Shown here in pieces: positions 8,436 through 15,680 of a stretch of 64,000 bases of DNA. The translations under genes were made by a program, and so were the position numbers. The stretch comes from Chitinophagaceae bacterium (GTDB lineage: Bacteria > Bacteroidota > Bacteroidia > Chitinophagales > Chitinophagaceae). Numbering within the stretch: position 1 is the stretch's first letter; each line of letters begins with the position of its first letter. The notes under the pieces are model-generated. The model saw nothing but the letters and a program-made list of their open reading frames with translations. It was not told the origin of the DNA and did not search any database. The stretch is taken from contig JACSRW010000034.1 of assembly GCA_014879565.1 (NCBI GenBank), positions 1 to 64,000 on the forward strand, in the 5' to 3' direction.

Positions 8436-9599
8436 CTATCTTTTTTTAAGGGCTTTGTTGATACGGCTGATCGCTTCCTCAATTTTTTCTTCCGGCGCAC
8501 AGAGGCTGATCCGGACATATTTTTTTCCGGCTTTCCCAAAAATGCCACCCGGTGTAATAAACACCCCGGCCGTATGTAAAATCTCATCACTCAATGCATA
8601 TCCATCGGGGTAACCATCCGGTATACCGGCCCAGAGAAATAAACCGGCCTGCTCATTACTGAACCGGCAACCCAGTATTTGCAAGAGGGATTTGGCTTTT
8701 TCCTTGCGGCCCCGGTAAATATTGTTCAGTTCCCTGTGCCAGTCATTCCCCAGGGTTAATGCTTTGGCTGCAGCCAGCTGAACCGGAAGAAACATACCGC
8801 TGTCCATATTGCTTTTGAAACGTAATACTTCTTCAATCCGCCGGGCCGAACCGCAAAGCACCCCGACACGCCAGCCGGCCATATTGTGGGATTTGCTGAG
8901 TGAATTCAGTTCAAGGACATGCTCCCGGGCCCCGGGTACAGCCAGGAGGCTTTCCGGTTTATCGTTCAGGATAAAGGAATAGGGATTATCATGTACCAGG
9001 AGAATTTTATGCCGTTCAGCGAAACGCACCAGCGAGGAGAACAGACCCGGCAATGGCAGCTGACCTGTCGGCATATGCGGGTAGTTAACAAACATCAGTT
9101 TTACCTTTTTCAGTCCTCTTTTTTCCAGTTTCGCCAAATCCGGCAGATAATTGTTCTTCTCTTTAAGGCTATAAAACACCGGTTGTCCTCCGGCCAGTTT
9201 TACCGCACTCTGATAGGTGGGATAACCCGGGTCGGGCACCAGTACTTCATCACCCGGATTCAGATAGGTCATGCAGATATGCAGTATGCCTTCTTTGCTC
9301 CCTATCAGCGGCAGCACTTCAGTAGCAGGATCGGGCTTTATTCCATACCAGCGGTAATACCATTCACTGAAGGCCTCCCGCAGCGCCGGAGCCCCTTTAT
9401 ACGACTGGTAGGCATGTGTATGAGGTTTTGCCGCTTCTTCCTGCAACACCTTAATCACTTCCGGATGAGGTGGCAGGTCCGGGCTTCCGATCCCCAGATT
9501 GATAATCGCTTTCCCCTGCCTGTTCAGAGTCTCTATCTCCCGTAATTTCTGCGAGAAATAATATTCCCCTATTCCATTCAGCCTTTTTGCAACTTTCAT
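8436..9599 (-). CDS. Class I/II aminotransferase of the Phe/Tyr operon
   Basis: This is a 387-residue PLP-dependent fold-type I aminotransferase. Visible motifs are INLGIGSPDLPPHPEV, the YQSYKGAPALREA segment, VPDPGYPTYQ, VHDNPYSFI, the PLP-lysine segment ELNSLSKSHNMAGWRVG, and a late arginine segment YVRISLCAP. Sequence alone suits an aspartate/LL-diaminopimelate-type aminotransferase. Its position between pheA and tyrA, with one base separating it from tyrA, suggests it transaminates phenylpyruvate, hydroxyphenylpyruvate or prephenate. That substrate assignment is inferred from context. Confidence 0.88.
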   Translation of the reverse strand: MKVAKRLNGIGEYYFSQKLREIETLNRQGKAIINLGIGSPDLPPHPEVIKVLQEEAAKPHTHAYQSYKGAPALREAFSEWYYRWYGIKPDPATEVLPLIGSKEGILHICMTYLNPGDEVLVPDPGYPTYQSAVKLAGGQPVFYSLKEKNNYLPDLAKLEKRGLKKVKLMFVNYPHMPTGQLPLPGLFSSLVRFAERHKILLVHDNPYSFILNDKPESLLAVPGAREHVLELNSLSKSHNMAGWRVGVLCGSARRIEEVLRFKSNMDSGMFLPVQLAAAKALTLGNDWHRELNNIYRGRKEKAKSLLQILGCRFSNEQAGLFLWAGIPDGYPDGYALSDEILHTAGVFITPGGIFGKAGKKYVRISLCAPEEKIEEAISRINKALKKR

Positions 9600-9639
9600 A
9601 TAGGTTATCTGATTATTTTAAAATTCACTCTACCCCCTG

Positions 9640-9688
9640 CTAACTTCTAACTACTAACTTGCATCTCCTGTCTCCCGTCTCCTATTTC
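9640..9688. repeat. Tandem heptamer array, CTAACTT and CTGTCTC types, ending in the pheA stop
   Basis: The units CTAACTT, CTAACTA, CTAACTT, GCATCTC, CTGTCTC, CCGTCTC and CTATTTC follow one another in register. The last overlaps the pheA stop codon (9682-9684). Two unrelated heptamer motifs share one 7-bp phase. Confidence 0.75.
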
Positions 9689-10512
9689 CACACGCCTCTT
9701 TTATATACGCCGTACACTTTTATACCGGCAGTCAGAGGTCTTATCTCTTTCAGTACGTCATTAAATTGTTCCGGCTGGTCAAATTCCATATCAGCGTGAA
9801 AGGCATATTTAAAATCAGAACCCGGAATCGGGAAACTCTGCAGTTTGCTGAGATTAATCCCGTTTTCGGCAATCCGGGTTAATACCCGGGCCAGACTGCC
9901 GCGGGAATGATCGGTATGAAAGGTCAGGGAAGCCTTATCAGCGCCGTCAACGGGTGAAATGGTTTCTTCGCGCTGCAGCATCAGAAAACGGGTATAGTTA
10001 TTTTTCAGGGTATGAATATTCGGAACAAGTACATCGAGCTGATAGAGTTCTGCCGCAAGCCGGCTGGCTATTGCAGCTACATGCCGGCTTTTATGCTGGT
10101 GAATATGTCTGGCACTCAGCGCGGTGTCATCCGTTTCCACCAGTTTCCATTTATGTTTATCCAGGAAATCATAACACTGCTGCAGGGCCATCGTGTGCGA
10201 ATGCACTTCACGGATATCCTCCAGTTGTACGCCTGGGTTTACGAGCAGACACTGCCGGATCTGCAAATAGATCTCCCCGGCAATGGTCAGGTTGCTTTTC
10301 TGCAGGAGATTATAGTTCGGAAGAATGCTGCCGGCAATCGAATTTTCTATAGCCATCACAGCTCCGTCAGTTTCTTTTTTACCGGAAGCCACCTGTACCA
10401 CTTCCCGGAAAGTATCACAGGGAATTACCTGTACGCTTTTTCCGTAAAAAAGTCGGGCAGCTACCTGGTGAAAGCTTCCCTCATACCCCTGAATGGACAC
10501 TCTTTTCTGCAT
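9682..10512 (-). CDS. pheA: Prephenate dehydratase
   Basis: PheA converts prephenate to phenylpyruvate. The 276-residue protein has the dehydratase domain in residues 1-180 (YEGSFHQVAARLFYG, AIENSIAGSI, the ALQQCYDFL helix, NYTRFLML). A C-terminal ACT domain covers about 195-270 (GSLARVLTRIAENGINLSKLQS). In the ACT domain the ESRP motif known to matter for phenylalanine feedback reads QSFP. It is the first structural gene after the Phe/Tyr leader peptide and hairpin, so expression is probably controlled by attenuation. A heptamer array begins at its stop codon. Confidence 0.95.
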   Translation of the reverse strand: MQKRVSIQGYEGSFHQVAARLFYGKSVQVIPCDTFREVVQVASGKKETDGAVMAIENSIAGSILPNYNLLQKSNLTIAGEIYLQIRQCLLVNPGVQLEDIREVHSHTMALQQCYDFLDKHKWKLVETDDTALSARHIHQHKSRHVAAIASRLAAELYQLDVLVPNIHTLKNNYTRFLMLQREETISPVDGADKASLTFHTDHSRGSLARVLTRIAENGINLSKLQSFPIPGSDFKYAFHADMEFDQPEQFNDVLKEIRPLTAGIKVYGVYKRGVWK

Positions 10513-10603
10513 ACCTACTTATTAATAACTTTTCAAAATGGCTGAGTCGTCCGGTGCCTCCTGCGGTATCATCCTGCGAATGAATACCGGTCTGACCTAA
10601 AAC

Positions 10604-10632
10604 AAGGATCCCGGCCTTTGGCCGGGATCCTT
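10604..10632 (-). terminator. Attenuator terminator hairpin of the Phe/Tyr operon
   Basis: A perfect 13-bp stem (AAGGATCCCGGCC with GGCCGGGATCCTT) encloses a 3-nt loop. On the minus strand it is followed by TTGTTTT, as expected of an intrinsic terminator. It lies about 20 nt after the stop codon of the leader peptide and 92 nt before pheA. Nine bases of its first arm (20-28 of the 106xx block) are also exactly complementary to 10676-10684 inside the leader-peptide gene. An alternative antiterminator pairing is therefore possible. Confidence 0.88.
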
Positions 10633-10652
10633 TATGTTGTCTTGAACGTTTC

Positions 10653-10742
10653 TCAGTTTTTTTGCAACAAAAGCAATCCCGGCCTCTTTCCAAAAAAGAA
10701 GTAATAAAAATAGAAACCAAAAAAGGATTGCATTGTCGTCAT
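10653..10742 (-). CDS. Phe/Tyr-rich leader peptide (pheL-like attenuator peptide)
   Basis: This 29-codon frame has not been annotated by length-based methods. It reads MTTMQS, then FFGFYFYYFFF, then GKRPGLLLLQKN. Ten of the eleven codons 7-17 are Phe (7) or Tyr (3). It is the pattern of a ribosome-stalling leader peptide, like E. coli PheL, placed before a Phe/Tyr biosynthesis operon. Segment 1 (CAATCC, codons 5-6, 10725-10730) pairs with segment 2 (GGATTG, 10674-10679). Segment 2 (GGCCGGGAT, 10676-10684) also pairs with the first terminator arm. Translation may start at codon 1 or at Met4 (10733). Confidence 0.85.
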   Translation of the reverse strand: MTTMQSFFGFYFYYFFFGKRPGLLLLQKN

Positions 10743-10746
10743 GCTA

Positions 10747-10777
10747 CAAATGTAATGTAACCGGGTTGTTCTTCCAA
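10747..10777 (-). promoter_or_regulatory. Promoter of the Phe/Tyr leader and operon: TTG-N20-TACATTTG
   Basis: On the minus strand a -33 TTG (10775-10777) is separated by exactly 20 bp from the -7 element TACATTTG (10747-10754). The leader ATG follows after 4 nt. If the element is centred at -7, transcription starts at or next to this ATG, so the leader peptide is read leaderless or from Met4. Confidence 0.7.
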
Positions 10778-10790
10778 CAGAGAGCAATAA

Positions 10791-12452
10791 TTATTTTCTT
10801 TTTCCGCCGGCTTCCGCATCATTCATCCTGATTTTGCGGCCCCGGAAATTTTTCCCGTCCAGCGCCTTGATCATTTTCTTAGCCGCAGCATGCTCCACTT
10901 CCACCCAGCTGTTGAGCTCTTTCATATCAATACGGCCAAGTACATCCTTCCGGAGATCACTCATATCCAGAATAAACTGAAGAAAACTGGCCTTGTAGAA
11001 ACCATCCTTTGTTCCCAGGTTTACAAACAGTCGTTGATAATTGATTTTCTCTCCGCCAAAACTCCGGCCTTTTGTATCTCTGGATTGCGTACGTTCTCCG
11101 GACTTTTCAGTTTTACGGGAACCTTCCCGGACGTTCAGATCCACCGCATTTTCATAATATTTCAGGAAGCGGTCAAATTCAAGGGCTGCAACCCGTTGCA
11201 GGATTTCTTCCTTTTCCACATCCGCAAATTTCTCGCGGAGCAGTGGTACATAGGTCTCATATTCCCCGTTACTGATATCTGCCTGCAGCATTTTATCGAT
11301 AAAATGGAAGAATTGTTTCCGGCATACATCCTTTCCGGCAGGTATATCCAGTTTATGAAAAGTATTTTTTACCAGTTTTTCGATTTGCCTGAGCCGGTAC
11401 TGTTCACGGGGTGTAACCAGGGCTGCGGAGATACCACTTCTCCCTGCCCGTCCGGTTCTCCCGCTCCGGTGGGTATATACTTCAATATCATCCGGCAGTT
11501 CATAATGAATCACATGGGTGATACCCTGCACATCAATTCCCCGGGCCGCCACATCGGTGGCTATAAGCAACTGGAGACTCTTCTCCCGGAAACGGGCCAT
11601 TACCTTATCCCGTTGAGCCTGGGTCAGGTCACCATGCAACGCCTCAATATCATACCCTTCCCGGATGAGTGATTCGGTAATCTCCTGGGCATCGGCTTTG
11701 GTACGCGTGAAAATGATACCATATATACCGGGATTGAAGTCAATGATCCGTTTCAGCGTCTCGTACCGGTTGCTGTGCTGGGTGAGATAATACTGGTGGT
11801 CAATATTGGCATTCCCTGCATTCACTTTTCCGATCGTGATCTCAAAGGGATTTTCCATATACCGCTTGCTGACCTGCCGGATTTCAGGGGGCATGGTCGC
11901 GCTGAACAGCCAGGTACTTTCCCGGGCCGGCGTATTTTTTAAAATAAACTCAATATCTTCCTTGAAACCCATATTGAGCATTTCATCTGCTTCATCCAGC
12001 ACCACATAATGAATCTGCTCCAGGTTGACCGCCTTTCTTTCAATCAGGTCAATCAGCCGGCCAGGGGTGGCTACAATGATATGCGTGCCTTTTTTCAGGT
12101 CCCGGATCTGCATACTGATGGATGTTCCGCCATAAACCGCCGTTACCTGTACCGGGATTTTTTTGCTTTTGAATTTTTCAAGGTCGTTACTGATCTGCAG
12201 GCATAATTCCCGGGTGGGACATATAATCAGCGCCTGCGGATGTTTTTGTGCCTTATCAATCAGCTGGAGCAGGGGCAGACCGAATGCCGCTGTTTTACCG
12301 GTACCTGTCTGTGCCAGTCCCACAAAATCGCGGGTTCCCTGTAATAAAACGGGTATGGCTTTTTCCTGTATGGGCGTGGGTTGGGTAAACCCTAATGCTT
12401 CAATACTGTGCAGCAGGCCTTCTTCAATACCCAGATCCTGAAATGTTATCAC
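10791..12452 (-). CDS. DEAD-box RNA helicase with DbpA-type C-terminal RNA-binding domain
   Basis: This 553-residue ATP-dependent RNA helicase carries all the main motifs: Q motif (FTQPTPIQEKAIP), Walker A AQTGTGKT, PTRELCLQI, VLDEADEMLNMGF, LFSATMPPEI, ATDVAARGIDVQG and HRSGRTGRAGRSG. After a charged linker, residues about 470-550 form a DbpA-like RNA-binding domain (INYQRLFVNLGTKDG and later WVEVEHAAAKKMIKAL). This matches the CsdA/DeaD group, which acts in ribosome assembly and cold adaptation; the exact role is inferred. It lies upstream of the Phe/Tyr leader on the same strand, which has its own promoter. Confidence 0.95.
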   Translation of the reverse strand: MITFQDLGIEEGLLHSIEALGFTQPTPIQEKAIPVLLQGTRDFVGLAQTGTGKTAAFGLPLLQLIDKAQKHPQALIICPTRELCLQISNDLEKFKSKKIPVQVTAVYGGTSISMQIRDLKKGTHIIVATPGRLIDLIERKAVNLEQIHYVVLDEADEMLNMGFKEDIEFILKNTPARESTWLFSATMPPEIRQVSKRYMENPFEITIGKVNAGNANIDHQYYLTQHSNRYETLKRIIDFNPGIYGIIFTRTKADAQEITESLIREGYDIEALHGDLTQAQRDKVMARFREKSLQLLIATDVAARGIDVQGITHVIHYELPDDIEVYTHRSGRTGRAGRSGISAALVTPREQYRLRQIEKLVKNTFHKLDIPAGKDVCRKQFFHFIDKMLQADISNGEYETYVPLLREKFADVEKEEILQRVAALEFDRFLKYYENAVDLNVREGSRKTEKSGERTQSRDTKGRSFGGEKINYQRLFVNLGTKDGFYKASFLQFILDMSDLRKDVLGRIDMKELNSWVEVEHAAAKKMIKALDGKNFRGRKIRMNDAEAGGKRK

Positions 12453-12610
12453 GTTGTATGTATTATAAATGAGAGCGTAAAAGTACGTTTATTCGTCCGT
12501 TGACCGAATTTCCGGTCCCGAACAGTTGAACGGGATGAATTAGCCGGAACCCCGTTCCCGGCAAGAACAAAGGATACTTTACCGGTTTTTTCCCTGAACT
12601 ATAAAAAAGA

Positions 12611-12635
12611 AAGCCGTTCCGGAAAGGAACGGCCT
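12611..12635 (-). terminator. Intrinsic terminator of the 64-66 aa lipoprotein gene
   Basis: An 8-bp GCCGTTCC/GGAACGGC stem (12613-12620 with 12626-12633) is followed on the minus strand by CTTTCTTTTTTAT. It lies 24 nt beyond the stop of the small lipoprotein. Confidence 0.8.
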
Positions 12636-12658
12636 TCAGCGATTTGCTTGCCAATTGC

Positions 12659-12859
12659 TTATTTCTTAGCAGCTGTATCAGCAGCAGCAGGAGCAGCAGT
12701 GTCAGCTACTTTAGCGGCAGTGTCAACAGCGGGAGCAGCCGGAGTGTCAACAGCGGGAGCAGCCGGAGTGTCAGTTGCGGGTTTGTTTTCAGAACTGTTG
12801 TTGCAGGCTACCATTACAGAAGCGAGGATTGCAATTGCAAAGAATTTCTTCATTTTCAA
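12659..12859 (-). CDS. Small Ala/Pro/Thr-rich lipoprotein
   Basis: This 64-66 residue protein has a lipoprotein signal (KKFFAIAILASVMVAC). The cysteine near residue 19 is followed by a low-complexity tail of DTPAAPAV and DTAA units. The tail has no recognisable domain and resembles extended spacer lipoproteins common in this phylum. Two ATGs two codons apart (12859 and 12853) are possible starts; the second gives the cleaner signal. The gene diverges from the ECF sigma factor gene and is followed by its own terminator. Function is unknown. Confidence 0.75.
   Translation of the reverse strand: MKMKKFFAIAILASVMVACNNSSENKPATDTPAAPAVDTPAAPAVDTAAKVADTAAPAAADTAAKK
12720..12767. repeat. Two perfect 24-bp tandem repeats inside the small lipoprotein gene
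   Basis: The 24-bp unit beginning GTGTCAACAGCGGGAG occurs twice head to tail and encodes the DTPAAPAV repeat. Copy-number change would lengthen or shorten the tail by eight residues without a frameshift. Confidence 0.85.
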
Positions 12860-12912
12860 TGATTTTTTTATTGTTTGAAATATTTCGCTTTTTATACCGT
12901 AATCAGAAAAAG

Positions 12913-12975
12913 GTAACCCGGAATTTTTAAATTTTTTTTTCAGGCTGCTTCCGGGTTACTATTTTTAAAAACCCG
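12913..12975. repeat. Alternating inverted repeats between the lipoprotein and ECF sigma genes
   Basis: GTAACCCGGAA (12913-12923) is an exact inverted copy of TTCCGGGTTAC (12949-12959) across a 25-nt A/T-rich spacer. A third element, AACCCG (12970-12975), can also pair with CGGGTT (12952-12957). The middle element can thus pair with either neighbour but not both. This could be an operator or two alternative RNA hairpins in the sigma-factor leader. Confidence 0.6.
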
Positions 12976-12991
12976 TATTAAATAAGGGAAT

Positions 12992-13567
12992 GTGAAACAA
13001 GAGATTAACGAAAAGGGCCTCCTGCAGGGATTAGCTATAAACGACAAAAAAGCCGTTGAAACGATTTACAGGGAGAATTACAATATGATTCAGTCCCTGA
13101 TAATCAATAACAACGGATCGGCAGACGACGCAAAGGACATATTCCAGGAAGCGATGATTGTGCTGTACGAGAAAGTGAGATCAGGAAGTTTTGAACTCAA
13201 CTGCCTGATCAAAACCTATCTTTATTCAGTTAGTAAAAGATTGTGGCTTAAGAAGTTACAACAACTTAACCGATACTCCCCTCCTATTGAAGACCTGGAA
13301 TCCACTGTCCCCGTAGACGAAGAAATTGAAGACCACGAGAAAAGAGATGCCGAGTTTGAGATGATGAATAAAGCCATCAGCAGTCTTGGAGAACCCTGTA
13401 AAAGTTTGCTTGAGGCCTATTACCTGCAAAAACAGAACATGCAGGTCATTGCAGCCAATTTCGGGTATACCAATGCAGATAATGCCAAGAACCAGAAGTA
13501 CAAATGCCTGATGCGCCTGAAAAAGATATTCTTTACGCATTATAAAAACGAAAACGGACATGGGTGA
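12992..13567 (+). CDS. ECF-type RNA polymerase sigma factor
   Basis: This is a 191-residue sigma-70 family factor of ECF size. The region-2 core is YRENYNMIQSLIINNNGSADDAKDIFQEAMIVLYEKV (read in two parts, about residues 25-62). Region 4 is SSLGEPCKSLLEAYYLQKQ followed by a helix-turn-helix ending RLKKIFF. The start is GTG at 12992, supported by an AAGGGA Shine-Dalgarno-like sequence 5 nt upstream; the ATG two bases earlier is stopped at once. Its last 8 nt overlap the start of the next gene, an anti-sigma-like membrane protease. That makes the two a sigma/anti-sigma pair by position. Confidence 0.88.
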   Translation: MKQEINEKGLLQGLAINDKKAVETIYRENYNMIQSLIINNNGSADDAKDIFQEAMIVLYEKVRSGSFELNCLIKTYLYSVSKRLWLKKLQQLNRYSPPIEDLESTVPVDEEIEDHEKRDAEFEMMNKAISSLGEPCKSLLEAYYLQKQNMQVIAANFGYTNADNAKNQKYKCLMRLKKIFFTHYKNENGHG

Positions 13568-14669
13568 TATTAATGTTTTAGAGGCGGTCGAACGCTATAT
13601 CCGTGGGGAGATGAATCCTGACGAACGTTTGCATTTTGAAAACCTGCGCAAAACCAGTGCTGAAATTGATCAGCTGGTGGTGGAGCATACCCTGTTTCTT
13701 CAGCAAATGAACCGGTTTGGGGAATGGAAGAAATTCCGCACTACCCTGCAGGATGTGCATACCGACCTCGCCGAAAAAGGGAAGATCAATTCAGCCCGCC
13801 TTACAGGTAAGGCCAAAGTGGTTTATCTGTGGAAAAGATACCGCCGGGTGGCTGCGATAGCCGCCAGTATTGCCGGGATCACCACCCTGACTATCAGCGC
13901 CCTGGTATGGTCTATTTCCCCGGCTGCGCCCAAATCCCAGTTCGAGGAGCTCAATAAAAAATACACCCAGCTGGATGCCCGGAGCCGGATGCTGACCCAT
14001 GAGGTTAACAAGATTAAAAAAAGTAATACCGGCACAAGCCAGCAACCGGCTCCCTATACCGTGGGTGGTACCGGTTTCATTATTGACGCCAAAGGTTACC
14101 TGGTGACCAATGCCCATGTGGTGGACAAGGCCCGGAATATCACCGTTCAGAACAGTAAAGGGGTGTTTGCCGCCAAAGTGGTTTTCCTGGATCTCAACCG
14201 GGATATAGCCATCCTCCGCATTGAAGATGAAAGTTTCAAACCTTTCAATTCTGTTCCCTATGCCATCAGCCGGAATTCCGGTCAGCTGGCTGAGCCGATT
14301 TTCACACTCGGTTACCCCCGCAATGATGCAGTCGTATACGGTCAGGGTTACCTGAGTGCCAAAACCGGTTTTAACGGAGACACGCTCAGTTGCCAGATTG
14401 AAATCGCCGCCAACCGTGGTAACAGCGGAAGCCCGATCCTGAACAATAACGGAGAAGTAATCGGAATTCTCAACGGAAGACAGGCAGACGCCGAAGGCTT
14501 TGTTTTTGCCATTCAGGGAAAAAATATTTATAAGGCGATGGAAGAACTGAAAAAGGATTCCAGTTACCAGCGTGTGAAAGTATCCTCCAGATCTTCGCTG
14601 GCAGGACTTGACCGCACCCAGCAGGTCCGCAAAATTGAAGAATATGTTTTCATGGTAAACGTCAACTAA
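13560..14669 (+). CDS. Anti-sigma-like membrane protein with periplasmic trypsin-like protease domain
   Basis: This 369-residue protein has three parts. Residues 1-95 are cytoplasmic and resemble Bacteroidota anti-sigma N-termini (VERYIRGEMNPDERLHFENL). Residues about 97-118 form one membrane segment. Residues 125-155 form a coiled coil. Residues about 165-330 form an HtrA/trypsin-like protease with a full triad: H186 in TNAHVVD, D215 in NRDIAIL and S289 in RGNSGSP. No PDZ domain follows. The gene overlaps the ECF sigma gene by 8 nt. Sensor and site-1 protease may be fused in one chain and release the sigma factor under envelope stress; that is inference from domain order. Confidence 0.82.
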   Translation: MGDINVLEAVERYIRGEMNPDERLHFENLRKTSAEIDQLVVEHTLFLQQMNRFGEWKKFRTTLQDVHTDLAEKGKINSARLTGKAKVVYLWKRYRRVAAIAASIAGITTLTISALVWSISPAAPKSQFEELNKKYTQLDARSRMLTHEVNKIKKSNTGTSQQPAPYTVGGTGFIIDAKGYLVTNAHVVDKARNITVQNSKGVFAAKVVFLDLNRDIAILRIEDESFKPFNSVPYAISRNSGQLAEPIFTLGYPRNDAVVYGQGYLSAKTGFNGDTLSCQIEIAANRGNSGSPILNNNGEVIGILNGRQADAEGFVFAIQGKNIYKAMEELKKDSSYQRVKVSSRSSLAGLDRTQQVRKIEEYVFMVNVN

Positions 14670-14692
14670 GAAACTCCCTATAGAAAAAACAA

Positions 14693-14718
14693 AGGGCTGT
14701 ATCGCAGGATACAGCCCT
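14693..14718. terminator. Bidirectional terminator between protease and nucleotidyltransferase genes
   Basis: The perfect 11-bp stem AGGGCTGTATC/GATACAGCCCT has a GCAG loop. It is preceded by an A-run and followed by CTTTTTT, so it serves the two convergent genes. Confidence 0.9.
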
Positions 14719-14738
14719 CTTTTTTAAACGGAGTCTTT

Positions 14739-15632
14739 TTACCACAGTCCCGCAGGATACTCGCCGGCCTGAATCAGGGTGTCCAGACTTTGTTTAACAA
14801 AAGGAGCATCCTCCTTATAGGTTACCCCAAACCAATTGGCACTGGTGGGCAGTATTTCCACATTTCCGCCTTCGCGGATAAACTGGTCGGCCACGAGGGG
14901 TATAAAGAATTCTGACTTGAGTTCCTGTCCGCTGGCATGCAAAAATTCAATAAAAAGTTTTTGGGTGTACGCAAAATAAGATGGATCAAAACACCAGAAA
15001 TTCATAGATACCCTCGTATCCACCGGCAGTTCGGCGGGTTCCAGTCCGTCACCGCAAAGAATCCGGCCATCTTTTTTCGCGATATTAATCCGTTCCGTTA
15101 CCGTTGCGAGATTACCGGCCGCGTCCAGCCCGCAGACTCCCCTGTTCACTGTTCCGTGTTCGGAAAGTGTACGCAGCAGATCATAGCCCACAATGGCATA
15201 GGTGTTTTTATCACAGCCGTTGTTCAGAAAATTTGCCGCCTGAATAAAGGCGTCCCGTCCGTAAAAATCATCCGCATTGATCACCGCAAAAGGTTCTTTC
15301 ACCACTTCTTTGGCGCATAATACCGCATGGGCGGTTCCCCAGGGTTTGGTCCGGTCCGCATTTGCCTTATACCCTTCGGTATAGGAATCCATTTCCTGGA
15401 AAACATATTCAGTATCCGCCTTCCCCTTCAGTTTGGGCTCAAAAATGTTTTTAAAGTTTTCCGCAAATTCTTTCCGGATAATGAAGACAATTTTTCCAAA
15501 ACCAGCCCGGATGGCATCATAAATAGAATAATCCATGATCGTTTCACCGGAAGGCCCGAAGCCTTCCACCTGTTTCATACTCCCGTAACGGGAAGCCATA
15601 CCGGCCGCAAGGATAACCAATGTAGGTTTCAT
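14739..15632 (-). CDS. Sugar-phosphate nucleotidyltransferase family protein
   Basis: This 297-residue NTP-transferase has the diagnostic N-terminal loop LAAGMASRYGSMKQ and the acidic VINADDFYGRDAF segment near residue 120. Later motifs are VSMNFWCFDP and FFIPLVADQF. It should couple a sugar phosphate to a nucleoside triphosphate for cell-envelope or polysaccharide synthesis. The sugar and nucleotide cannot be read from the sequence. It stands alone, converging on the protease gene and diverging from the PLP-dependent enzyme gene. Confidence 0.85.
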   Translation of the reverse strand: MKPTLVILAAGMASRYGSMKQVEGFGPSGETIMDYSIYDAIRAGFGKIVFIIRKEFAENFKNIFEPKLKGKADTEYVFQEMDSYTEGYKANADRTKPWGTAHAVLCAKEVVKEPFAVINADDFYGRDAFIQAANFLNNGCDKNTYAIVGYDLLRTLSEHGTVNRGVCGLDAAGNLATVTERINIAKKDGRILCGDGLEPAELPVDTRVSMNFWCFDPSYFAYTQKLFIEFLHASGQELKSEFFIPLVADQFIREGGNVEILPTSANWFGVTYKEDAPFVKQSLDTLIQAGEYPAGLW

Positions 15633-15680
15633 AGTATTAATGTTTGGGTTCGCGCTGCGAAATTAGGCTAAATTCGCCAT

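Noticed and set aside
8435-8590. Longer start for prephenate dehydrogenase
   Set aside because: The extension overlaps the aminotransferase gene completely and adds basic, unconserved residues before the Rossmann motif.
10481-10720. A 79-codon minus-strand frame upstream of pheA
   Set aside because: It runs through the terminator hairpin and into pheA in another frame with no protein-like composition; the leader peptide explains the region better.
12913-12959. Invertible promoter
   Set aside because: The 25-bp spacer between the inverted repeats is much shorter than known Bacteroidota invertible promoters, and no recombinase is nearby.
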